From Phragmites australis (lineage: Eukaryota; Streptophyta; Magnoliopsida; Poales; Poaceae): DNA of 64,000 nucleotides. The notes beneath the pieces were generated by a model. That model made no database searches. It saw nothing but the letters and a program-made list of their open reading frames with translations, and had not been told where the DNA came from. Shown piece by piece: positions 1-11,540 of this stretch. Every line of letters starts with the position of its first letter. Positions within the stretch are counted from its first letter, which is position 1. A program made the position numbers and the translations under genes. The stretch is from assembly GCF_958298935.1 (NCBI RefSeq), contig NC_084933.1, forward strand, positions 9,035,001 through 9,099,000, given 5' to 3'.

Positions 1-948
1 TCGAGCGAGGCGGCAGTCCGGGCCCGCCGTGTACAGCGACTGGTGTACTTCGTCAGTGAAGTCCTCCGAGACTCCAAGACAAGATACCCCCAAGCCCAGA
101 AGATGCTTTATGTAGTGCTCATCGCTTCCAGGAAGCTGCGTCACTACTTCCAGGCGCACAAGGTCTCGGTGGTAACCACATACCCACTGGGGCCGATCCT
201 GCAGAACTGAGAAGGCACTAGGTATATCGTCAAGTGGGCGGTCGAGCTTGCAGAATTCGATCTGCACTTCGTCAGCCGCCAAGCGATCAAAAGTCAGGCT
301 GTGTCTGACTTCATGGCAGATTGGACGCCGATCCCTAAGATCTACAATGAAGATTTGTCCGCATACCCCGGGCAAGATGGGCCCAGGTACTTTGTCATGC
401 ACTTTGATGGCTCCCTCATGCTGAAAGGCACGGGGGCTGGAGTGGTGCTCACCTCCCCAACGGGTGAAGTACTCCAGTATGTCATGCAGCTGCATTTCCG
501 AGCGACCAACAATATGGCGGAATATGAGAGCCTCAGGATCCAGCAGCTGCTTGTCAAGGAAGACTCTCAACTGGTGGTCAAACAAGTATCCAAGGAATAC
601 CTGTGCACAGACCCGCAGATGGCGGCGTACATGGCGGAAGTCAGGAGGCTGGAGCGGCACTTTGATGGCCTGGAGCTACAGCACATACCTCACCGCGACA
701 ATGCTCTGGCCGATGACCTCTCCCGCCTGGCCTCCGCCTGGGTGCCCGTCTTGACCGGAACCTTTGAAGAAAGGCTCACATGGCCATCCGTCCTGCCTGC
801 TGACCAGGATGAAGGGGAACCCCCGAGCCTAGTTGGGGGAACCCAGACTGCACCCTCAGTGGGAGGTCCCATCAGGGTGCTGCTACCCGGTGAGTGCACT
901 GCGATTGCCGGTAGTTCTCAAGAGGCCTCGTGGATCGACGAGATCTGA
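1..948 (+). pseudogene. Ty3/gypsy (Tat-like) pol fragment: end of RT and RNase H
   Basis: The reading frame enters from outside the window and encodes the RT-RNase H connection (phrases like [17 protein letters not shown] and AVELAEFDLHFVSRQ), then an RNase H domain with FDGSLMLKGTGAGVVL, NNMAEYE and DSQLVV, and the terminal phrase IPHRDNALADDLSRLAS. These are hallmarks of the plant Tat lineage of Ty3/gypsy, whose RNase H degrades the RNA strand of the cDNA hybrid. An in-frame stop lies at 208-210. About ten or more residues are missing between NNMAEYESL and QLLVK (about 530-545), and a second stop follows WIDEI at 946-948. The open stretch from 301 begins with a GTG codon and is a fragment, not a gene start. 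Family assignment is secure; the sub-lineage is inferred. Confidence 0.85.
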
Positions 949-2143
949 GGGTACTTGAAAGAAAATATCCTTCCCAGGGATGATACCTCTGCGGAGAGGA
1001 TTGCACGGCAATCCAAACGCTATGCCATAGTAGATGGGGATATCTACCGGCGCGGCACGGACGGTGTCCAAATGCTATGTCCTCCTCACTGAGATCCACA
1101 AGGGCAAGTGCGGTGGCCATGCATCATTCCGCACGCTGGTCAGGAAGGCCTTTCGGCAAGGTTTCTACTGGCCTACAGCCCTCCAGGACGCTTCTGAGTT
1201 GGTTCGGCGCTGCAAGGCATGCCATTTCCACGCAAAGCAGATTCACCAGCCAGCTCAGGCTCTTCATACCATCCCCCTGTCTTGGCCCTTTATGGTCTGT
1301 GGGCTGGACATCTTGGGTCCATTCCTCCGAGCAATCGGGGGCTATGAGTACCTCTACGTTGCCATTGATAAGTTCACCAAGTGGCCGGAGGCGGTCCCAG
1401 TCGCCAAGGTTACCAAGAACATGGCGATCCAATTCATCCGCGGTATCACAAGTCGCTTCGGCATTCCGAACAGGATCATCACCGACAATGGCACCCAGTT
1501 CACAAGTGCCCTGTTCAGGGAATACTGCGGGGACATTGGGATCAAGCTTTATTTCGCCTCTATCGCTCATCCTCGGAACAATGGGCAAGTCAAGCGTGCT
1601 AATGCCGAGATACTGAAGGGGCTCAAAACCTGGACCTACGACATGCTGGCAAAGCATGGGAAAGGGTGGATCGATGTGCTGCCTGCTGTTTTATGGGCCA
1701 ACCGGACCACGCCGAGCCGGGCCAACGGGGAGACACCTTTCTTCCTCGTCTACAACGCCGAGACGGTCCTCCCCTCCGAGCTCACGCTCGGCTCCCCTCG
1801 GGTGAATGCTTACTCAAAAGGTGAACAGGAACAACGAAGATGCGACGACGTCGATCACTTGGAGGAGCGTCGACGACGAGCCGCCGTCCGAGCCGCTAGA
1901 TATCAGCAGAGCCTGCGGCGCTATCATCAGCGCCACATCCGGGCCCGGTCACTCGAGGTTCGGGATCTAATTCTCCGACGCACCCAGACGCGTGAAGGAA
2001 AGAATAAACTCTCCCCCATGTGGGAAAGCCCCTTTATCATAACTGGCGCCCCGCCGCAAGGCTTGTTTCGGTTAGCCACAGAGGATGGGCAGCCTCTCCC
2101 AAACGCGTGGAACATCTAGCATCTACGCAAGTTTTACCCCTAG
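949..2143 (+). pseudogene. Ty3/gypsy (Tat-like) integrase, broken
   Basis: This continues the pol frame of the upstream fragment. A frameshift near 1,075-1,095 moves the reading from frame 1 to frame 2. The zinc-binding HHCC module is visible (CGGHASFRTLV, then RRCKACH, about 1,105-1,225). The core follows, with the first Asp in GLDILGPF and the second in ITDNGTQF. The third catalytic position is Lys rather than Glu: the motif reads NGQVKRAN, with the Lys codon at 1592-1594, where the family has GQVERAN. The C-terminal part (KNKLSPMWESPF, LATEDGQPLPNAWNI) ends in a premature TAG at 2117-2119, six codons plus the natural stop (2141-2143) short of the usual HLRKFYP end. The copy is therefore triply defective. 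Tat membership is inferred from the wording of the core and C-terminus. Confidence 0.88.
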
Positions 2144-2995
2144 GTGGGCATGTTTGTGCTCGGGCCAACCAGGACAGGGGCCTTCCCCCTGCCCAAATTA
2201 GCCAGGGGCTACCACCAACCATGTAAGTTAGCACTCCTGTACAAATTGTCAATATAAGCTCATATTACTCTTATTCCGAGTTTTCTCTCTGGAATCTATA
2301 TGTTTAATCTGCTTGGTGAGATGCTCGATTTTTGCGAGAAAAACACGCTCTCTCATTTTCCCGCTGATCAAAATGGATCCTGGTTGGTATGCGCGCAGGC
2401 ATTGACTGTTGACTTAAGTCTGTTGTGGTAGGCTGTGGTGCCCGGCTGCATGGCAGTACCCCGAGCACTACCGAGCCTCTGGGGTTCTCGGGTAATCCTA
2501 CTGCTCGAACATGAGTGGTCGGGACCACCTAGACCCCAAGGGCAGGCTATCGGTGCTCGGCCTGGTCAGTCCTACCCTGGGCACCACCGACAGAATAAAA
2601 GGAGGTGCACTTCGGAGAAAAAAAGCTCTAGCACATAGCTGAAAGTCAGGGAAATCTAAGCCAAGTAGAAGCTTAGAGAGATCGGCACTTGAAGACCGAA
2701 GCTCTAGACTTAGACAAAAAAACCTTGTAACATAAGAGATCCAAAGAAAGGCATTCCAAGAGCATTTATAGCATATCATACACACAGGAGTAGGGTATTA
2801 CACTCCGTGCTGCCCGAACCTGTCTAAAACCCCTTGAGCATTTACCCTCACTAGCCGACAATCATCCGTCGCACCTAGATCTCATATATTCGCATTAAAT
2901 CCACATACGAGGTAGATCCAGAGTCAGCCCCCCGGCCGAATCTCAAAGAGGGTCCCTCAGGATCCCCGCTTGTGGTGTTCACCCACCGACAGCGG
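2144..2995 (+). mobile_element. 3' spacer plus LTR-like sequence of a Tat-type element
   Basis: No coding potential is visible. A TATA-like AATAAAAGG lies near 2,593. The stretch around 2,785-2,825 (caggagtagggtattacac followed by cccgaacctgtct) is a conserved LTR segment I recognise from many grass Tat elements. The segment around 2,920-2,990 (cagccccccggccgaat, then ggatccccgcttgtgg) resembles the LTR end and the start of the internal region in the same group. Exact LTR ends, PBS and TSD could not be fixed, because the start is not visible and the internal region is decayed. It could serve as the 3' LTR of the upstream pol fragment, the 5' LTR of the gag/protease remnant downstream, or a shared or recombined LTR. 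Confidence 0.55.
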
Positions 2996-3059
2996 ACAAG
3001 ACCGAAAAGGCACTCCTCTTTGTCAAGGAGAATGCCCAAGGCATCAAATATCCCCAACC

Positions 3060-4045
3060 CGGGCTTGAGAGCTCTGTGGCTAAGAATTAGCGCAAGACGA
3101 TATCCAAGGTAGCTAAGGGCAAGAAAGGCAAAGTTGACAAAGTTTTTGCAGATCTGCTGACACCCATCACGACAAGCACTCCATCTTGTCCTGGAGCAAG
3201 AGATACATGCTGGGCACTAGCAAACAAGACGACAAGCATTGGTGCAATCTCCACCAGACCAACAACCATAGCCTCCATGAGTGCCGCCTCTAGAAGAAGA
3301 TGTTCAAAGATAAGATAGAGAAGGCAACCAAGGGAAAGAAGACTTAGGTCACGACCCAAAGTATAGACTCTAGCTCCAACAGTAGAGAGGATAACTCAAA
3401 CATGATGTTCTACCAACCGGAAGAGAGGATCGTTGACAACATGTCCGGTGGGTCCACGTCCTATTAGTCCAAGCAACAATACAAGATGGTAGTCCGAGAA
3501 GTCTTGGCTGTTATCCCAAAGGGTCATCAAGCCATCAAGTGGTCGAATGTCAAGACCCCCTTTGGTCAGGATGACTCCTTTGGGAACTTCATACGGTCTG
3601 ATCGCTTCCCGATAATGGTCTAGCCTAGAATCAACAACTATATTATCACCTGAGTGCTCATCGATGGTGGGAGTTCCCTCAATATCCTCTTCACGGGCGC
3701 ACTTGAAGCGATGCAGATATCTTGATCTGGCATCAAGCTGGTTATGCAAGCCTTCCAAGGTATAGTACTCGGATCCTTAGCCACTCTCATTGGCTAGATA
3801 TCACTCCCCATTACCTTTGGAAAGCATGACAACTTCTGGATAGAAAAGGTTTTGTTCGATGTGGTCAACTTCGAGACAGTGTACAATGTTATCTTGGGAT
3901 GATAGACTCTAACCAGGTTTCTGGCTGTAGTGCACTATGCCTACTAGTGCATGAAGATCCTAGGACCTAAGGGGGTCATTACCATCCAAGGTTTCCCTAC
4001 GGTACGTCTCCACTGCGACAAGCGAAGTCTCAATATGGCGTCTCA
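3060..4045 (+). pseudogene. Tat-like gag C-terminus and aspartic protease, heavily decayed
   Basis: Reading + strand codons across several stops gives recognisable Tat protein phrases. A CX2HX4HX4C zinc motif (C-N-L-H ... C, codons 3243-3284) is the gag knuckle of this lineage. About 3,545-3,570 gives IKWSNVKTPFGQDD. About 3,657-3,700 gives VLIDGGSSLNILF, the protease active-site region with the catalytic Asp in DGG. Further on come LPITFGKHDNFW (about 3,810) and KILGPKGVITIQG (about 3,955). Numerous in-frame stops show the copy is long dead. RT, RNase H and integrase are absent downstream, so the element is internally deleted. The protease would have processed the polyprotein in virus-like particles. 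Longer open frames on the opposite strand here are incidental. Confidence 0.75.
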
Positions 4046-4958
4046 GCACTCGACCCGACAAGGAACCCAAGAGTTCAAGGATCAAGGTGAATGAGAAGCC
4101 TTCATTGTGACCGCGACAACAACGCCTTGAGAAGCAAACCCGAAAACCTAGGGCTTTGGTTCCATGACTAGTTCAAAACTCATGTAATTGTGTGTAAGCT
4201 ACCCCTGAAGTAGTTGGGTCCCTACTTATTGGTTTAATCTAGTCTGTGTCATTTAGGTTTAAGATATTTGGTCTACGATAGCTCATGGGTCATCAATTAG
4301 CTCTGTAAGTCCCATGTGTAAGTACTAAGAGTACCTTCGTAATAATAAAGACCATATTGCCTGGAAAGTCGCTTGAAATATTTTCTGCCTTACTTGTCTT
4401 CTTGTGCATTCTAATGCTCGACAACGGGGTAAGTCGCCTCTCAGGAACCTCATCCAACGTACGCACTTGGGGCGGCGAAAAGCTCTTTCTATGACCTAAA
4501 GGAAATACGAGTTTTCTTCACTTTATTACATCTTTCATTTAGACTGCCTACCCGGAAAACCTTCCCGGGCAGACAGTCAAGGGCTTAATAGGTACTTAGT
4601 ACTAGAAATCGAGAACGACATATTGTGTACATTCTGAAAGCTGATTCTAACGAGAAGGGAAGGATTGTTATGTTGTAATTTTGAAGTTGTGAAAAGGTTC
4701 CTTATAGTGTTCCATAAGTGCCCGGGGGCTATGACACCTTCCACTCAAGCGGACCTAAGGCTGACCATAATAAGTGCTTCAACTAGTGACTAACACGTCT
4801 TGAACTAATCAAAGGAATAAGTAAGTAAAGATATCATGATATGCTATAGAACACATCAAATACCGGGTACCCTCAACTAATGCAAAGCATTTAAAATAAA
4901 ACTCCTAAAAGTCTAACAAGCTATTGAATTCTTTATTACAGACTAAAGGTTAAAAGTT
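4046..4958. other. Non-coding spacer of the decayed Tat element
   Basis: No reading frame or RNA gene is recognisable. The stretch about 4,715-4,740 (tgcccgggggctatgacac) is of the kind found in the spacer between pol and the 3' LTR of Tat elements, which suggests RT to integrase has been deleted between 4,045 and here. Confidence 0.4.
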
Positions 4959-7730
4959 TTAAGGCAATGACCCAAGCCCAAAGTCAAAGTCCATCACATC
5001 CACGTAAGCTTTGGTCAGCCCGAGCATCTCCTCCACCTTCTGCATTGAATCCTCATCTATCTCTCCCAGGAAATCCTCTTGGAGAACATCGATGTTGATG
5101 TTCTGGTAGTGCGCCTTCAATATGGCCAGCACTTCGACAACTGCTTCCTCAACACCTCGCCAGGCCTGGCTCGATGTGCTCGACCACCTTCCCTCAGAGC
5201 CCCCCATAGAACTCGGCAAGCTTGGTCACCCAGGTGGCTAGTCCAGTTGTATCGGCACCTCAATGTCAAGGGCTCCACCTGAATGTCAACTCGAATGAGC
5301 ACCTCCTAGAAGATGTCAAGGGCTATGGCAAGCTATTGCTAGGAGATGGACATCCAGGACCTCTCCTAGGCCAGGGCATCACAGGTCTCAGAGAGTTCTA
5401 CAGGACATCACGTTCAGGACGAGATGGTGAAGAGGTGGCATATCTAGGGTGTCAGGAACTTACCTTTCATTCGGCCCTCTAGCTCTGCGCGCATCTTCTC
5501 CTTCTCAGTGACCTCCCATGAAAGCTGATGGCGCATCTCGGCGGCCTCCTTCTCGAGTTCAACTACTCGAATGGTAGCCTTCTCAGTCTCACCATGGAGC
5601 TTGTGCAACTGCGACGTGAAGAGCTACAAAACATCAGGTTAGTACCTATTATTTCATGGACTAAACAATTATCTTGCAAGGAAATGCTTACCGCAATGAA
5701 GGAGGTGAAGACTGACTCCAAGTCATGACCACTCTAACCTTGAATGATTTATTTCTAGGTCATGTCCTCAGGTAGCCTGAACATCTATTTCGTGGCTAGG
5801 GGTCCTGTGACCTCCACTTCTTGGCTATCGTCGGCCGATACTAGGGGCTCACAGGACTTGCTTCCACCTCCCTTAGAGGATGTAACATCCAGGATCTGAA
5901 GAGGTTGAGACTTAAGGACTCGAGGTAGCACTTTGAGCATCTTGCAAGAAAATAACCTGAAACTTGCGCTTCTACAAAAGTGGGAAGACGTGCATAGCAA
6001 CAACACATAACTGAGCATCTTCTTGTCCTGGGTGGGTCTCAATGGAACTACGATGGAGGCTGGAATTTTGGATTAATTTTTGAGGCCATCTCCTCATGTC
6101 TCTGCCTCTGGTAAGGGTGGGAGCGCTTTGCTCAATATGCCCATGCCAACGACTGGCTTTCTACTATCTTGTGACGGCACCTAAAGGCACTTGAGGTCAA
6201 TTACCACTATTACAAAACCTTCGACTAAATGCTTAAACTTACTAGAGTTGTGGCACATGCTCTGTGTTCTGGGGTCGGGTCTGTGGTGGTTGCAGCAGGG
6301 ATCAGGTCCTCAGTGACTGGAGTCAAAGCGGGATTTATGAGAGTCATTCTTGGGACTAAGATCTCAGGGACTGCAGATGATGCTGGGGCCAAGGGGTTGG
6401 ACGCCCGAGGCTGCGATGGTGTGGGGTCCCTAATTGGGAAAATGATGTCCGCCAAAAAGCCATCTCATCCAGTGCATCGCCATTGATGGAGGACGTCGCC
6501 AATGACATAACGCCACCCCCGCTCCCAGTCGGGCCTTTATTCCCTGTGATTCGAACCTCATCCGGATCCTTGTCCTGGACGCATGCATTCTTGGCTTCTG
6601 AGTTGGGCTGCCCATTTCTGGGGAGCTTCATGATTCACGACAGTCATCACCATGGTTTACGACTACTCAGAAAGAAGATGAAATGAGAAAACTAGAAGGC
6701 TCGTGAGGCTTACCGACAAGATCCTCTCTTGAGCATCAGCCTGCATCTCTACGATGGGGACCAGAACGTTCAAGCGATTCGACTCAAGGCTAAGTCGAAC
6801 ATAAGCTTGGTATTCTGGTCCACCACCTTCGTCAAGAGTTCTGTAAAAGAATAAAAATGACTCATAAGAGACAAGCCCGTAGCTTCCCTAACAACTACTT
6901 AGGATCAGCTGGTACCTGTCTCACCTTCTCGGGCTGGGTCCATCCTTGACCTCAGAGGGCTCTGGTTGCGCTTGATGAAGTCTTTGGCAACGTCAGACAT
7001 CGTCAATCCCCACTCCTTCAAATAACATATCTCGGCAATGAGGGTTCGGCGGATGACGGTCTCATTTGGCTCCTCTGTCCATGCAGGCCTCGACAACAGA
7101 GCAAGACCCCTGTAAGGGAGATTGGGTAGGACAGGCTGGTAGTAGAACCATCTCTTTTTCCACCTCAACTAGGAACTCTTGGCGGCGAAGTCGGTGTACT
7201 CAGCTGACTTCCCCTCCCAGAGATGAAATCCGGCGCCGCCAGCGAGCTTGCCTTGAATCCCCTTCAGGAGGTAGAAATACCTAAAGAGTTCAAGGGATGG
7301 GCGCATGCCCAGGGAGACCTCACACATGTGTGCAAAAATATTGGGCATAACAATGGATCTGGGGTTAAGGTGGATGAGTTCAAGGCCATAGAAACTATGC
7401 ACTTCAAGGAAAAAGTTGAAGGGGGAAACAAAAGCCATACTGGAAGAAACCAAGGAAGACGATAGTCCAAATGCTGTCTGGATAGGGGAGTGCCTAACCC
7501 ACCGCTATGCGCAAGTGATTAAAGCCTAGGAGGGGATGGCCTCGTCGCACTCCGCCTTGGCCAGGACCTCCTCCGAGATCTCAAATTCTTGCCAGGCGGG
7601 ATCACGCTTGCCACAGCACTGATAGCAGAGCTCTCTACCTTCTCGATCTTCTTGCAGCCCATGGCACCAGAGAGGTAGCAGTTGGAGGGTTTTAGGGATT
7701 TGGAAGCGAATGAAAGCAAGAGACACACAA
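4959..7730 (-). pseudogene. Antisense additional ORF of a Tat element (Transposase_28-like plus coiled coil), intron-containing
   Basis: On the minus strand this region encodes parts of the grass retrotransposon protein usually annotated as 'putative gypsy type transposon' (PF04195). The pieces, from high to low coordinates, are: an N-terminal part with SEEVLAKAE and DEAIPS (about 7,526-7,620); FYGLELIHLNPRSI and FAHMCEVSLGMRPSLELF (about 7,290-7,410); RWKKRWFYYQPVLPNLPY with a downstream basic segment (about 6,905-7,165); a coiled-coil-like part with ELEKEAAEMRHQLSWE (about 5,470-5,640); and a C-terminal part with VEEMLGLTKAYVDVMDFDFG ending at 4,959. Plausible GT/AG junctions occur, for example donors near 6,918, 6,715 and 5,464 and acceptors near 6,842 and 5,630. 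Its role is unknown. Frame breaks, including one between AAKSS and RWKK, suggest a pseudogene. Position and orientation fit known antisense aORFs downstream of Tat pol. Confidence 0.65.
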
Positions 7731-7885
7731 GAAAATGTTGGAAGGAGAACGATGACGGAAGGGGTAAACACTATGTAGACTCCCCGTCTCACTTTATATA
7801 GGGCGACAACTCTCAGAATGAATCTTAAACTAACATCATGGCACAACTCGAGGCCACGATCTCCTACTTTACCGTCACGTCGCAT

Positions 7886-9050
7886 TTGTGCCTAACACAT
7901 GTTGGAGCAGTTGGAGCAATAACCCTAGGGAACTCGGCGCAATGCGCCATCTTGCGCGAGTGTTTTTCCAGCATCACCATGATTTCTTGTTAGGTAAAAG
8001 ATTCTTACCACTACCCAAAATCTCTGTTGTGACGGTTCAAATTTCAAACCTGGCAGCAACAAGTCTCTTCTTGCCAGTCCTTTCGGAAGGTTAGGACGAT
8101 TTATTGGGCAAATTATAAATCCTACTCAGATGGAATACCTTCTCAAGGACTCGTTTGAGAACTCGGAGGTGTTCGGGATCCCGAATAGATGAGCTCGGGA
8201 TCCCAAGAACCCGATTGGATGTGCCATCCTAATCGAGAACCCGAGTTCCACTTGATGATTCAGTCGGTCAAAAGGCTTATCTTTGCTAACCAAGCCTTTG
8301 ATCTGTCAAAACCTCATTTCACGTATTGGTGTGAGACTTGACGATAAGTAATATAAAACTATCATATCCTAATACCCTAGGGTTTTTCGTTTGTCTCGGG
8401 GCATATTTCTATCTTCGGGAAGAGAATCCCTGGGCGCATGGAAACTGCCCGCAGATACCCAGGATATCTCATAAATATGGAAGTTTATCTCCAAGACTAG
8501 GAAAGAAGATCTCTAGAAGTTGTACGATGACCCCCTATATATACGGAGTTAGGAGACACTACGAAGGAACAAGCCGTACAAGTTCATACAAGTCATTGGA
8601 AGCACGAACAAGTGTTGCAAGGCTATTGAAGCATGTGGAAGCTCTGACTCTCCAAGCGTTCTGCAGTTAGATCTTTATTATCATCTCCCCTCAACTACAC
8701 GCAAAGAAGCCATCTAGCTAGGTCTAGAACTATCTAGGCTAGCCATGTATCCTTTTGTAACAGTCTCAAAGGTCACTACAAGACAAACAAAGCGTAGGGA
8801 TATTATCCTAAAAGAGTTCTAAATCTGTAAAAAAAAACCATGTGTGTATTATGTGATTCATCTACTCAAAGCATCCCATATCTCTTCTATAAATTCATAA
8901 AATCGACAGTTCACCAATCATCAAGAGATACCTTGTCGGAGCTTGTTGGGGCTTGTGAAGACCTTATCGGGACTTGTTAGATCTTGTCAGAATTATTCTC
9001 CGAAAGCTAGTCGGATCTAGTCGGAACTTGTTTGCATCTATTTATATTCA
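7886..9050 (+). mobile_element. LTR-like remnant (probably the 3' LTR region of the Tat element)
   Basis: No protein is recognisable. A strong TATA box (ctatatatac) lies near 8,534. About 270 bp later the segment tagggatattatcctaaaag (about 8,796) occupies the place that 'tagggtattac' holds in the LTR-like region at 2.8 kb, then short direct repeats of 'cttgtcggagcttgttgggg' type occur at about 8,930-9,030. The arrangement of TATA, leader and conserved block resembles a Tat LTR, but the sequence is clearly diverged from the LTR-like region at 2.1-3.0 kb. Termini and TSD were not found. Confidence 0.35.
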
Positions 9051-9955
9051 TGTTATATTTAGAAATTAAATTAAATCAAATCAAATCTAATCTAAAAGTG
9101 TTATTTTTCCAACCGGAGAGAGTGAATGAAGAGAGAGAAAAACTAGCTATTGATAAGTAGACAGTATATTTGTTAAATACAATGGTATTAAAGTCTATTG
9201 CATGTGAGCCTCTATTTATTTTGTAGACAATGCTATAATTATGTTATTGAAAAAATTGACTATTATTTTTGGTGATATATATAACTTTTATAGATAGGAG
9301 CTATCTATATTATTGGAGATGGTATTACCTGCCAAGAAAGTGAAACTACACCTTCTACGTCGCAAAAAATAGTGATACAACAATATCTTTTCCGTCGAAG
9401 CACAGCAGCGTGAATCAAAGCATGTGGGGACTCCATGTGAGAATGAGATGGTCTCCCTAAAAAAAATCAACACGGGATTCCTCCGCGCTGCGCGTGATAT
9501 TTGTGGACAGGTGACGGCGACGATCGACCACGGCCTATTCAGGAAGCATACCGTGTGGCCAGTTTTGTAGCCAAAAATGACAGATGGGCGTGCCCCATTC
9601 CGCTCAGTTGGCACGGGGGCTGGTGATCATGATGCGCATGAACATGCACATCCACAGTTCCTGCAATGGACGATAATTGTCTTTTTTGTTTTGTATTTTT
9701 GCTTTTGATCCCGATTTGGTTCTTCCATGAACCTTGAGAAGCTCGACAAGCATATATATTAATCTACTGAACAAATTATTTATCGAGATTTGTGTGACCT
9801 ATGGTTGTTTTTCTTTTCTCTTTTTCTAAGGGGCTCAGAGCAACCAGTTTTCGAGCAATCTTTTGTTTCCTTATTAGGTTATTTTGCTTTTTTTTGCATG
9901 CTTAGGCAACCAAACAAACCGCCAAATTGAGCTTGTTTCTGTTGGAGCAAGCCCC
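9051..9955. other. Intergenic, no gene recognised
   Basis: AT-rich sequence with a moderately GC-rich patch around 9,480-9,650. Open frames here are short and have no recognisable motifs. Confidence 0.5.
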
Positions 9956-9974
9956 AAAAATTGCATCTTTACAC

Positions 9975-10212
9975 CGGTCGAGAACTGATAATCATTGTCT
10001 GCTCGTAACTAGTTTTACTACCGGTTTTTAGCCGACAGTGATTAATTGGCTCAGAACCGGTAGTGATAATCCTTATTATTGTATATTTGTAGCTACAACC
10101 GGTAGTGATACTTGATACTCAAAATACCACTATAGGTTTTTAACCTGAGCCGGCAGTGATACTCATAATATCTCAATCGGTTTTTAGTGTCAACCGGTAG
10201 TAATATGTACAG
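9975..10212. repeat. Cluster of ACCGGTAGTGAT-type repeats (CACTA-like subterminal sequence)
   Basis: Variants of 'accggt(a/c)gtgat' and 'accggttttta' alternate six or more times in direct and inverted order, at about 9,975, 10,019, 10,056, 10,097, 10,127 and 10,178-10,200. Such arrays of CCGG-centred repeats occur next to the ends of grass CACTA transposons. No CACTA terminus, 3-bp TSD or transposase was found, so it may be an eroded end or a non-autonomous derivative. Confidence 0.45.
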
Positions 10213-10455
10213 AACGCTGACCTAATCGTTCCTACTTCTATATGTCACCCTAAAACAGAAAACAACATATATAACCACATATCATCATCACAGATCATTC
10301 ATTCTCACATACATGTATCACAAACCATTCACTTACACAGATAGTCTCATCTAGATATATTTTATTCACAAATGATCCATATACACAACCACGATATCAT
10401 CATAGACCATTCACAAAACATATATACATAAATCATATTTTATTCATAAAACATA

Positions 10456-10823
10456 TCTCTACTATATTAAACACAAGTTAGTTCTCGCGTCACCTCTTCC
10501 TCCTACTCTCTTCCAATTAATAAAACCCATAAAATTTGTATAATTTACCTACTTTTATCATCTAGCCGCATCTTCCAGTCTCTCTACCTTATTACCATCT
10601 ACGGATATGAGACCCAATAAATGAAGAAATTAGGAGAGAAATTAACAGATAATCTTCTCCTGTTTTTTGGATCCCATCTGAAATCAAACTACGGCATCCC
10701 TCTTGACATATTCATTCTGCGACGCTCCCATGGCGTATCCATATTTTCATACCTTAAGTTTGCGTTTAATGATATCGCATCCAATATTTATGTTTTCTTT
10801 GTAACGTATGGGCACTAAGCTAG
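10456..10823 (+). mobile_element. Short non-autonomous Helitron
   Basis: The segment begins TCTCTACTATATTAAA and ends gggcactaagCTAG. It is flanked by A at 10,455 and T at 10,824, which matches the Helitron rule (5' TC, 3' CTRR, insertion between A and T without target duplication). The surrounding DNA reads continuously as an AT-rich 'cataaaacata / tatacataaatcac' repeat if the 368 bp are removed, which supports the borders. The expected hairpin just before CTAG is weak. No Rep/helicase coding is present; the open stretch 10,621-10,818 looks incidental. Confidence 0.6.
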
Positions 10824-11391
10824 TATACATAAATCACATGTCATTCAACATAGTTTTGCAGCAAGTTTGCAATAAAAATCTACAAGACTTCAAATAGCCC
10901 AAGTTTCAGGCATAGTTGTACTTTTTAGATAGTGATTAGTTCATATTAAGTTGTATTTGTGTATATTGCATAGCTTTTACTCACGTGATGGATAGTTTGA
11001 ACAGTACAATGCATGCATGTCGATTCGAAATTATGTTGCCATATCATCCTTAAAAATAATACCAAACAAAAAATGATCACATGTCAGTGACTATAACTTT
11101 TTGTAATATGAATTACTAATATGAAAAGATCGTATGCACCAACTTGACCACACTTGATTATTAATGACGTACAAGTGAATGACACAATACTGGCACAACA
11201 CATGTCGGTGACTATAACTTTTGTTATATGAAATAAACATTTTTCAAAACTCCATGATGAAATCTCACATTAATGACATGGAAATTTTAACCATAGTAGG
11301 TCAGATATAACAACACAAATAAATTAAATTCTTAAGCTCCCAAACAAGGCTTTAGAAAGCGACCAGATCTCTCGTCAACCTTGTCTGTGTC
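10824..11391. other. Intergenic region upstream of the CAD-family gene
   Basis: AT-rich. It contains an imperfect duplicated motif (acatgtc(a/g)gtgactataac at about 11,080 and 11,202). Upstream regulatory elements are presumably here, but I cannot define them. Confidence 0.4.
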
Positions 11392-11399
11392 TTTAAATA
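11392..11399 (+). promoter_or_regulatory. TATA-like box of the CAD-family gene
   Basis: TTTAAATA lies 158-165 bp before the ATG. A start site about 30 bp downstream would place the long (TC)n tract inside the 5' UTR. This is a prediction from position only. Confidence 0.4.
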
Positions 11400-11446
11400 G
11401 CTGGTGGCTACTACAGCTTTGGTCACAACCATTTGGAGACACAAAG

Positions 11447-11448
<2 letters not shown>

Positions 11449-11539
<91 letters not shown>
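11449..11539 (+). repeat. (TC)45 microsatellite in the presumed 5' UTR
   Basis: There are 91 nt of perfect TC repeat, directly followed by a short (AG)5 run (11,540-11,549) that can pair back with it. It ends 17 bp before the ATG. CT/GA tracts in plant 5' UTRs are known binding sites for BBR/BPC (GAGA-binding) factors; whether this one acts that way is inference. Confidence 0.97.

Positions 11540-11540
<1 letters not shown>

Noticed and set aside
2144..2995. Claiming exact LTR ends and TSD for the Tat elements at the left edge
   Set aside because: No TG...CA pair with matching flanks could be found in this decayed region, so borders are given as approximate.
9288..9614. Minus-strand open frame of 108 codons with a Cys-rich look
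   Set aside because: No recognisable motif, isolated, atypical composition; likely chance.
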